Below are positions 16,125 to 23,289 of a stretch of DNA of 64,000 bases, one piece after another; the stretch's first letter is position 1; each line of letters begins with the position of its first letter. The notes below the pieces were generated by a model, which did no database searches, had not been told where the DNA came from, and saw only the letters and a list, made by a program, of their open reading frames with translations. Location: assembly GCF_005239135.1 (NCBI RefSeq), contig NZ_QKNX01000001.1, forward strand, positions 806,001 to 870,000, written 5' to 3'. Both the position numbers and the translations under genes were made by a program. This DNA is from Natronomonas salsuginis (lineage in GTDB: Archaea > Halobacteriota > Halobacteria > Halobacteriales > Haloarculaceae).

Positions 16125-17885
16125 ATGCGAAACGTCAAGATCGTCTCCACGCTCGGACCCGCCTCCGACGATCGAGCCACGATCCGTCGCCTCGCAGACG
16201 CGGGGATGTCCGTCGCCCGGCTGAACGCGAGCCACGGCACCCCGGCCGGTCGCAGAGCGCTCGTCGCGGACGTGCGTTCGGTGGACGAGGGGACCGACAC
16301 GCCGCTCGCGGTCATGCTCGACCTGCGTGGCCCAGAGGTCAGGACGGCCGAGACGGACGCCCCGACCGAGTTCGCGTCCGGAACCGCCGTCGAGTTCGTC
16401 GAGGGAACGACGGTCTCCCCGGAGCGAATCGGTCTCAGCCACTCGATCGCCGCCGTCGAACCGGGGGACACGGTGCTCTTGGACGACGGTCGGATCGAGA
16501 CGACCGTCGAGCGCGTCGACGGCGAGACAGTCCTCGCGCGCGTCGATTCGAGCGGCGAGCTTGGTTCGCGGTCGGGTGTGACGACGCGAGGCGTCGACCT
16601 CGACCTCGAACTCATCGGCCCCGAAGACGAGGCGAGCCTCCGACTCGCCGCCGAGGAGGGCGTCGATCTCGTCGCAGCGTCGTTCGTCCGCGACGGCGAC
16701 GACGTCTACGAGATCGCGGACGCACTGGAGCAATTCGGCGCGCCGGACACGCCGGTGATCGCGAAGATCGAGCGCGCGGCGGCGATCGACAACATCGACG
16801 GGATCGTCGACGCGGCGAACGGTGTCATGGTCGCCCGTGGCGACCTCGGCGTCGAGTGTCCGCTGGAGGACGTGCCGATCATCCAGAAGCGAATCATCCG
16901 GCGGTGCGTGGACGCCGGGATACCGGTCATCACGGCGACCGAGATGCTCGAGTCGATGATCAGGTCGCGGCGGCCGACGCGAGCTGAGGCCTCGGACGTA
17001 GCCAACGCAGTCTTCGACGGAACCGACGCCGTGATGCTCTCCGGCGAGACCGCTGTCGGGGAACACCCCGTCGAGGCGGTCGAGACGATGGCGGCGATCG
17101 CCGAGCGGATCGAGGAGAGCGGCGAGTACGCTGACACGCGTGACAGCCGAGTCCCGGCGGCCGATCGGGGCGTCAGAACCGACGCCGTCGCTCGCTCCGC
17201 GCGCTACCTCGCGAGCGACGTGGGCGCGAGCGCGATCGTCGCCGTTTCCGAATCGGGGTACACCGCCCGCAAGGCCGCGAAGTTCCGGCCGTCGGTGCCG
17301 ATCGTCGCTGCGACGCCCAACGACGACGTGCGGCGACAGCTCGCCGTCTCGTGGGGGATCGACGCGCGCTATGCGGCGTACGCGGCCGACGCGGACGAGA
17401 TCATCGAGACGGCGGTCGAAAGCGCGGTCGACGCCGGCGTCGCGGCGAGCGGCGACACGATCGTCGTTCTCGCCGGAATGATGAGCGAGTTCCCGGAGGC
17501 GGACGTGGCGAACACGCTGAAGGTACACGTCGTCGCCGAGACGATCGCGACGGGCCGGGCGGTCGTCGCCGGACAGGTGGCGGCCCCAATCGTCAGGAGC
17601 GAACGGGGCGAGTTGAGCGAGATCTCCGGAGGGTCGATCCTCGTCCTCCCTGCCGACTTCGAGGGGGAGTTCGACGGCGACGTGTCGAAGATCGCGGGCA
17701 TCGTCGCAGCCGACTCCGGATTGACCGGCTATCCGGCGATCGTCGCCCGCGAGCTGGGCGTCCCGATGGTCTCAGGCGTCACCGTACCGGCGACGACCGA
17801 GGACGGGGCGGTCGTCACCGTCGACGGCGAACGGGGCGTGGTATACGAGGGCGACGTGACCGGACGCGCACGCCGAACGGAGTGA
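16125..17885 (+). CDS. pyk: Pyruvate kinase with C-terminal PEP-utiliser-type domain
   Basis: The protein has 586 residues. MRNVKIVSTLGPASDDRATI and MSVARLNASHG open the TIM barrel; the active-site stretch is VIAKIERAAAIDNIDGIVDA, followed by MVARGDLGVECPLEDVPIIQ and TATEMLESMIRSRRPTRAEA. The allosteric C domain is near 345-470 (SESGYTARKAAKFRPSVPIV). A further roughly 100-residue swivelling domain (GGSILVLPADFEGEFDGDVS, SGLTGYPAIVARELGVPMVS) is common to archaeal and Bacillus-type enzymes. It makes pyruvate and ATP from PEP and ADP in glycolysis. TTTTTATCC sits 25 bases before the ATG. Confidence 0.96.
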   Translation: MRNVKIVSTLGPASDDRATIRRLADAGMSVARLNASHGTPAGRRALVADVRSVDEGTDTPLAVMLDLRGPEVRTAETDAPTEFASGTAVEFVEGTTVSPERIGLSHSIAAVEPGDTVLLDDGRIETTVERVDGETVLARVDSSGELGSRSGVTTRGVDLDLELIGPEDEASLRLAAEEGVDLVAASFVRDGDDVYEIADALEQFGAPDTPVIAKIERAAAIDNIDGIVDAANGVMVARGDLGVECPLEDVPIIQKRIIRRCVDAGIPVITATEMLESMIRSRRPTRAEASDVANAVFDGTDAVMLSGETAVGEHPVEAVETMAAIAERIEESGEYADTRDSRVPAADRGVRTDAVARSARYLASDVGASAIVAVSESGYTARKAAKFRPSVPIVAATPNDDVRRQLAVSWGIDARYAAYAADADEIIETAVESAVDAGVAASGDTIVVLAGMMSEFPEADVANTLKVHVVAETIATGRAVVAGQVAAPIVRSERGELSEISGGSILVLPADFEGEFDGDVSKIAGIVAADSGLTGYPAIVARELGVPMVSGVTVPATTEDGAVVTVDGERGVVYEGDVTGRARRTE

Positions 17886-17891
17886 CGCGCG

Positions 17892-18764
17892 TCACAGAAC
17901 CCGCTGGAGGGCGGCGACGACCGCATCGACATCCTCGATTTCGGTGCGATCGCATCGGTACGCCGGTCGCCAGCGACGTTCGAGTCGGAGTTCGTCGTCT
18001 GTGAGCCGGTAGCCGACGATTCGATCCCACGGGAGGAACCGTCGGCCGATCGGCGGAACGATCTCGAGGCCGAACGCGTGGGCGCGGAAGGTGTCGTCTC
18101 GGACGATCGCCCCGACGGTCGCAGCGCTCGTGCCCACGAGGAGGTTGCCGCCCGCGCCGACGATCGGATGGTCGAAGAACGACCCCACGATCGCGAGTGT
18201 GACCCCGAGCGCGAACCCGAGACCGCCGACCACGGAGTGGCGGCGACGCGCCCGCGGTGCGGTCTTGGCTCGCCAGGCCGCCAGCGGTTCCCGGTCGTCG
18301 CAGATCGCCGCGACGTATCGGCTCCGAGCCATCATCGCGAGCAGCAGCCCGGTGAAAAACGATCCCGTGCCGCCGAAGAGCGCGCCCCCGACGCCCGAGG
18401 ACGGGGTGTGGAAAACGGGTGCTCCGACGACGAGCGCGGCGAAACAGCCGACGGGAACGGCCGCGAAACCATACCGGGCCGCGGTCGAGCCGAGGCGTTC
18501 GGGGACACCTCGCCAGCGGCCGATGGCGTACCACCCGAGGACGGCGACGACCGAGAAGACCGCAAGCGTGAGCGGATAGAGCCGGTCCATACCGGCGATT
18601 CCGGTCGTCGACGCGACGGACGGCGTGAATCCGACGGCGATGACGCTGAGGTGAACCCCGAACGCGGACCGAAAGTCGGCGTCCGGGCGAGCCACGATGG
18701 ACGGGGACGGCGGTCCTGATTCGGACGTCGGGCGATCGAGCGCGCGCTCCGGGCGGGAGGACAT
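17892..18764 (-). CDS. Membrane protein with C-terminal PH-like domain
   Basis: The protein has 290 residues. About six hydrophobic helices lie between residues 40 and 215, including LYPLTLAVFSVVAVLGWYAI and FAAVPVGCFAALVVGAPVF. The soluble C-terminus, with GLEIVPPIGRRFLPWDRIVG and YRLTDDELRLERRWRPAYRC, has the 'sets the reference for W-D-R-I' pattern of bacterial PH-like (YdbT/YcxB-type) domains. Function unknown. The ATG was chosen over a longer N-terminal extension that would overlap the divergent hsp20 promoter. Confidence 0.72.
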   Translation of the reverse strand: MSSRPERALDRPTSESGPPSPSIVARPDADFRSAFGVHLSVIAVGFTPSVASTTGIAGMDRLYPLTLAVFSVVAVLGWYAIGRWRGVPERLGSTAARYGFAAVPVGCFAALVVGAPVFHTPSSGVGGALFGGTGSFFTGLLLAMMARSRYVAAICDDREPLAAWRAKTAPRARRRHSVVGGLGFALGVTLAIVGSFFDHPIVGAGGNLLVGTSAATVGAIVRDDTFRAHAFGLEIVPPIGRRFLPWDRIVGYRLTDDELRLERRWRPAYRCDRTEIEDVDAVVAALQRVL

Positions 18765-18888
18765 ATGGATACGCCTCGGGCCGGTCGGAACATGGGTGTT
18801 GTGGCGGTGGAGGGATCGCCACCGCACGAGACAGCGCTCGATGACCGGCATCGGGGGCTTTAACGCGCTTGCGCTCGTACCGCGGCAC

Positions 18889-19236
18889 ATGCAACTGCGC
18901 GAGGCGCTCGACGATCTCCCGGAGACGGTGTTCGCCGATCTGTTGGAGGACGACGACGCCTACCTCCTCATCGTCGACCTGCCGGGGGCGACCGCCGAAA
19001 CGGTCGATATCACGGTCGACGGTGGGCGGCTGACGATCGAGGCCCGACGCGAAAAGGCCGTTCCGAAGGGATTCCGGTACGTTTCCGAGGAGCGTGACCT
19101 CTTTCTCGACGCCGAACTGCCGCTCCCGAGCGACGCGACGGGGGCCGACGCCGAGGGACGGATCGAGCGCGGGGTACTGACGCTCACCCTTCCGAAATCG
19201 TCCGCCGACGGCGGGATGAAGATCCCCATCTCGTGA
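18889..19236 (+). CDS. Hsp20/alpha-crystallin family chaperone
   Basis: This 115-residue protein has one alpha-crystallin domain: AYLLIVDLPGATAETVDITV, GGRLTIEARREKAVPKGFRY, LPLPSDATGADAEGRIERGV and the end motif LTLTLPK. The N-terminal arm is short, and the IxI-like tail KIPIS lets subunits oligomerise. Small heat-shock proteins hold unfolding clients. A TATA-like GCTTTAAC lies 28 bases upstream of the ATG. Confidence 0.9.
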   Translation: MQLREALDDLPETVFADLLEDDDAYLLIVDLPGATAETVDITVDGGRLTIEARREKAVPKGFRYVSEERDLFLDAELPLPSDATGADAEGRIERGVLTLTLPKSSADGGMKIPIS

Positions 19237-19284
19237 CGGGAGCGATCGGTCACCGATGACACGTCCGTACGAGGGTCGTAGCTG

Positions 19285-20940
19285 ATGTTTCGAGCCTACC
19301 GACGGTTCGTCGTCGTCGCCTACCAGTTCCTGCCGCTGCTGCTCGCCTACGCCCGGGATCGAAAACGATTCGTGTTTTTCGGCGGGCGTCGACAGGTCTC
19401 CTCCGAGGTCAGACGGGCGCGTGCGCGGTCGCTGCTGAGTTCGCTGTTGACGCTGGGACCCACGTTCATCAAACTCGGCCAACTGCTCTCGACGCGACCC
19501 GACGTGTTGCCCTCAGAGTACATCGACGAGTTCGAACGCCTCCAAGACGACGTCCCGCCGGCACGGTGGGACGCGGCGAAGGCCGTCGTCGAGGCCGATC
19601 TCGGGCCGGTCGACGAGGTGTTCGAGACGTTCGACGACGAGGCGATAAGCGGCGCGAGCCTCGGGCAGGTCTACGTCGCCAGCGTCGACGGCGAAAAGGT
19701 GGCGGTGAAGGTCAGACGGCCGGGGGTCGAACCGCTCGTCGAAGCCGACCTGCGAGTCGTTCGGTGGTCGCTGCCGATCCTCATGCGATTCGTCGGGCAG
19801 GCGCGCTCGTTCTCGTTGGAGACGATCGCCGACGAATTCGAGCGGACGATCCGCGAGGAGATGGATTACCGGCGGGAGCGGGAGATGCTGGTCGAGATCC
19901 GTGAGAACTTCGCCGACAACGAGCGGATTCGTGTCCCGGCGGCCATCCCGGAGCTCTCCAGCCAGCGAGTACTGACGATGGAGTACGTCGAGGGCACGAA
20001 GATCTCCGACGTCGAGGACCTCGACGGGCTGGGGATCGACCGGACGGAACTCGCCGAGACGCTACAGCGGTCGTACCTACAGATGATCGTCCAAGACGGC
20101 GTCTTTCACGCCGACCCGCATCCGGGGAATCTCGCGGTCAGAGACGATGGCACGATCGTCTTCTACGACTTCGGCATGTCGGGTCGCGTCGATCCGTTCA
20201 TCCAGGAGAAGATCATCGAGTTCTACATGGCCATCGCGGCGCAGGACACCGATGCGATCCTCGATGCGCTCATCGAGATGGGCACACTCAGCCCGGAAGC
20301 CGATCGTGACGTGATGGCGAACATCATGGAGCTGGCCATCGCTGATGCCCGCGGCGAGGACATCGAGCAGTATCGCGTCCAACAGATCATCGAGCAGGTC
20401 GAGGATACGATCTACGATTTCCCGCTCCGGTTGCCGCCCAACCTCGCGTTGGTCCTGCGCGTCGCAACGGTCGTCGAGGGAGTCTGCGTCACGCTCGATT
20501 CGAACTTCGATTTCATCTCCGTGGCGACCGGCTATCTCCGCGAGGAGGGGCTAATTGAGCAGAGCGCCCGCGATTTCGTCGCCGACCGGGCCGACGAGGT
20601 CCGACAGTTCGGCGAGTCGCTCGTCCGCGTCCCGCCGAAACTCGAATCGACGCTCGACGACCTCGACCGCGGCAACGTCACGCTCAAAGTGGAGTTCGAA
20701 CCCGACGAGCGGACGTTCGACGTGTTGGCCAAGCGCCTCGTTCTCGCGGCGCTGTTGACGGCGGCACTCATTTCGGCGTCAGTGCTGTACGCCTTCGCGA
20801 CGACGACGACCGCCGCCGTCGCGCTCGCGCTCGCGACGCTGTTCGGGGTGTCGCTTTGGCGGTCGTTCCGACGGCGTCGGCAGGGGATCGACGCCCAGCC
20901 GCAGTTCACGAGACAGCGGCTTCGAGAGCGCGAAAAGTGA
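19285..20940 (+). CDS. ABC1/AarF (UbiB) family protein kinase-like protein
   Basis: The protein has 551 residues. The family-specific KxGQ motif appears as LGPTFIKLGQLLSTRPDVLP, the Ala-rich nucleotide loop as SGASLGQVYVASVDGEKVAV, and the catalytic region as FHADPHPGNLAVRDDG with DFGMSGRV. Two C-terminal hydrophobic helices (about 487-525) anchor it in the membrane. Relatives support isoprenoid-quinone and membrane-lipid metabolism as atypical ATPases/kinases; the target here is unknown. Preceded by the hsp20 gene at 48 bp. Confidence 0.92.
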   Translation: MFRAYRRFVVVAYQFLPLLLAYARDRKRFVFFGGRRQVSSEVRRARARSLLSSLLTLGPTFIKLGQLLSTRPDVLPSEYIDEFERLQDDVPPARWDAAKAVVEADLGPVDEVFETFDDEAISGASLGQVYVASVDGEKVAVKVRRPGVEPLVEADLRVVRWSLPILMRFVGQARSFSLETIADEFERTIREEMDYRREREMLVEIRENFADNERIRVPAAIPELSSQRVLTMEYVEGTKISDVEDLDGLGIDRTELAETLQRSYLQMIVQDGVFHADPHPGNLAVRDDGTIVFYDFGMSGRVDPFIQEKIIEFYMAIAAQDTDAILDALIEMGTLSPEADRDVMANIMELAIADARGEDIEQYRVQQIIEQVEDTIYDFPLRLPPNLALVLRVATVVEGVCVTLDSNFDFISVATGYLREEGLIEQSARDFVADRADEVRQFGESLVRVPPKLESTLDDLDRGNVTLKVEFEPDERTFDVLAKRLVLAALLTAALISASVLYAFATTTTAAVALALATLFGVSLWRSFRRRRQGIDAQPQFTRQRLREREK

Positions 20941-20964
20941 CCGGTTCGATCGCCCGCGCAGCGA

Positions 20965-22809
20965 TCAGTTAACTTTCAGCTCTGTTCCCTGCTCTTGGGC
21001 GCTGATGAGAACGTCCTCCAGCGATTTGTCGACGGGTTCGTTGAATAGGAGCACGTCGATGGGGAGCGTCGGCGCGCCGTCGACGAGGTCCTCCATGATG
21101 ACCAGCCGTTCGCGGGCGCGGGACATCCCAACGTAGAACACCCGGCGCTCGTTGTCGGTCATCGTCGGCACCGGATCGGAGCGCTTCGTGAACGGCTCCG
21201 CACCCGGAACGGCCTCGGGGTCCTCGACGGAGGCCGCCATCTGCTCGACCACCTTCTCCGTGAGATCCGTCGCGATGAAGACGTGATCGGCTTCCCGGCC
21301 CTTCGCGGAGTGGATCGTCCCGACGCGGACGCGGTTCGGATCCATCCCGCGGTACTTGCCGCCGAAGTAGGCATCGACGGAGCGCTCCTGGAAGTTCGAG
21401 ACGCGAGTGAGCATGTCGGCGGCCGACCGCGGTCCCGGCGCGAACGGGGCGTGCTCGTCGAGGAAGCCGGGGGCGACTTCGAGATCCGTGAGGTCCTCGA
21501 CGCTCTCGCGGTCCTGCAGCGCGTCGAGGGCGTCGAAATAGTCGTCACGCTCGCCCGTCCCGAACGCGCTGTCGGCGAGCATTTCGCCGAGTCGCCGGGC
21601 CTGAAGGCCGTGGATCGGCTCGCTCTCGTCCAGCGACTCGATCGCGGTGACGTAATCTCGCAGTCGGTCGGTCCACATCCGCTGATCCGTCAGGGAGGTG
21701 AAGGGGATCCCCTCGCCGATGAACTCGTCCATGAACTGGAACATCTGATAGCGGGCGCGGAACAGACACATGATGCTCCCGTCCTCGTCCTCTTCGAGCG
21801 TCATCCGGACGTTACGCACGAGGTCGCGCATCGACGGCGACCGAACCGCGTCGACAGAGCCGCCCTCCTTGCGCGGCTTGAGATCCTTGTCCTGCCGCTT
21901 CTCGATGTGGCTGATCTGGGTGTTGACGACGTTCAGGATGCGGGATGGGAGTCGGTAGCTGTTCGGGAGGATAACGTCGTTGTCGACCTCCTCGTCCAAC
22001 AGGAGGTTCGGGTCGGCCCCTTGCCACGCGTAGACGACCTGATCGTCGTCGCCCGCGATGAGCACGGACGCCATGTGCGGTTTCCACTCCTGATAGACGC
22101 CGTACTGCAGCGTCGTGATGTCCTGAAACTCGTCGATGACGAGGTGATCGACGCTCGGCAACAGCGAGCGTTGCTGGACGCGTTCGAGCATGTCGGCGAA
22201 ACCGACGACCCCTTCCTCGCCCTTGTAGGTGCGCCAGCCGCGGATCGCCTCGGGGATATCGATCCGGTCGTCGTCGCTCGGCCACGTGGGCGTGTACTTG
22301 TTGCCGGTCTGGGCGCGCTCGTCGATCTCCGGCGGCAGTCGGATCTCCTCCTCGTTCCACTTGAACGGCACGTCGTACCAGTCGGCGACGTCCCGCTCGG
22401 TCCGTTGGAGCCACTGGGAGGTCGCGATGATCTTGTTCCCAAGCGTCGTCGATCGGGCCGAGCGACGGTGGGCGGCCTTGTTCTCGTCCTCGAACTCGAT
22501 GCCGTACTGTTCGCAGAACTCCGCTTTGTGTTTCTCGCCCACGACGTCGCCTCGCGAGAGGTTCAACAGTTCGTAGGCTTTCGCGTGCATCGTACAAACG
22601 TTGCCGCGAAGTGACTTCGGCGACCGACCGAGCCGTTCGCCGAGGCGGTCGCGGACCTCGGCGGCCGCGGCGCGGGTGTACGAGACGATGAGGATATCGT
22701 TCATCTCGACCCCGTCGTCCAACATGCCGTCGACGCGGTCGAGCAACGCCGTCGTCTTCCCGCTCCCCGGACCCCCAAAGAGTCGTGTTACGTGCGTGGG
22801 CGTAGCCAT
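20965..22809 (-). CDS. UvrD/Rep-like superfamily 1 helicase
   Basis: The protein has 614 residues. Motif I is LFGGPGSGKTTALLDRVDGM, Ia ILIVSYTRAAAAEV, II HLVIDEFQDITTLQYGVYQE, III IAGDDDQVVYAWQGADPN, IV LPNSYRLPSRILNVVN, V VGTIHSAKGREADHVFIATD, and VI RRVFYVGMSRARERLVI. All helicase motifs are intact. Two SF1A domains are present and the accessory 1B/2B insertions are reduced relative to bacterial UvrD (about 720 residues). Likely a 3'-5' DNA repair helicase. CTATTTATAG lies 27 bases before the ATG used, against an ORF start 42 codons upstream. Confidence 0.93.
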   Translation of the reverse strand: MATPTHVTRLFGGPGSGKTTALLDRVDGMLDDGVEMNDILIVSYTRAAAAEVRDRLGERLGRSPKSLRGNVCTMHAKAYELLNLSRGDVVGEKHKAEFCEQYGIEFEDENKAAHRRSARSTTLGNKIIATSQWLQRTERDVADWYDVPFKWNEEEIRLPPEIDERAQTGNKYTPTWPSDDDRIDIPEAIRGWRTYKGEEGVVGFADMLERVQQRSLLPSVDHLVIDEFQDITTLQYGVYQEWKPHMASVLIAGDDDQVVYAWQGADPNLLLDEEVDNDVILPNSYRLPSRILNVVNTQISHIEKRQDKDLKPRKEGGSVDAVRSPSMRDLVRNVRMTLEEDEDGSIMCLFRARYQMFQFMDEFIGEGIPFTSLTDQRMWTDRLRDYVTAIESLDESEPIHGLQARRLGEMLADSAFGTGERDDYFDALDALQDRESVEDLTDLEVAPGFLDEHAPFAPGPRSAADMLTRVSNFQERSVDAYFGGKYRGMDPNRVRVGTIHSAKGREADHVFIATDLTEKVVEQMAASVEDPEAVPGAEPFTKRSDPVPTMTDNERRVFYVGMSRARERLVIMEDLVDGAPTLPIDVLLFNEPVDKSLEDVLISAQEQGTELKVN

Positions 22810-22832
22810 TGTTCGCGTAATGCCGCCCGCAA

Positions 22833-22842
22833 CTATAAATAG
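22833..22842 (-). promoter_or_regulatory. TATA box of the helicase gene
   Basis: The perfect palindrome-like CTATTTATAG is centred 28 bases upstream of the helicase ATG and sets that start as leaderless. Confidence 0.65.
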
Positions 22843-22862
22843 CCGGTTTGCATTCGAGGTGA

Positions 22863-23030
22863 TCAGTTCGGGTGCCAGCCGCAGACCGAACACGTCACCG
22901 CGTCGAGTCCGTGAAGGCCGCCACAGTCCGGACACCGTTTTTTGTTATAATCGCGCTCCCACGACGGCGTCTCGGTCTCGTGGCCCCGTTCGTCCAGGAA
23001 CTCGTCGAAAATGTCGTTCGCGGTCGCCAT
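22863..23030 (-). CDS. Small zinc-finger protein (HVO_0416-like)
   Basis: A 55-residue protein reads MATANDIFDEFLDERGHETE, then WERDYNKKRCPDCGGLHGL and ends VTCSVCGWHPN. Two CxxC pairs 15 residues apart form one zinc ribbon. The ending 'CxVCGWxP' matches, from memory, a haloarchaeal zinc-finger family named after Haloferax HVO_0416. Role unknown; many such micro-proteins affect biofilm, motility or stress in Haloferax. It lies directly upstream of the helicase on the same strand, with its own gap containing the helicase promoter. Confidence 0.8.
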   Translation of the reverse strand: MATANDIFDEFLDERGHETETPSWERDYNKKRCPDCGGLHGLDAVTCSVCGWHPN

Positions 23031-23289
23031 ACGAATATCACTTCGAGGACATCGGTACTAAGCTTTGTGGTATATTGTGTCACGGTGGGCTGTGTCGTGG
23101 CACTCAGTAGTTGAGACAGGTCGTTTTAATCCATGTGCCACTAGCAGGAGTCTGCTACATCTCCTGTTTGGAGATCCTCTACAAGTATTACGTCCTGTCA
23201 TAATACGAATTATCTGTATACGAAACAATCGAATAAAACCATGTTACGGCGAAAATTAGCCAGATCGCCCGACGTCATAGCTACACTGT
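23031..23289. other. AT-rich spacer at the edge of the signalling island
   Basis: No ORF with coding character was found. Two short inverted repeats (CAGGAG/CTCCTG at about 23145-23168 and TCTCC/GGAGA at about 23160-23174) lie beyond the 3' end of the minus-strand kinase and could act in termination. Base composition changes here from the GC-rich core to the AT-richer accessory region. Confidence 0.4.

Noticed and set aside
15903-17528. 541-codon minus-strand ORF opposite pyk
   Set aside because: Arg/Asp-rich antisense reading of pyruvate kinase and the end of the acyl-CoA dehydrogenase gene; no family features.
17815-19482. 555-codon minus-strand ORF across the PH-domain gene and hsp20
   Set aside because: Antisense or off-frame reading of several proven genes; the middle is Arg-rich nonsense.
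22895-23083. 62-codon minus-strand ORF MTQYTTKLSTD...
   Set aside because: Overlaps the zinc-finger micro-protein in another frame; the latter has two CxxC pairs and good codon use.
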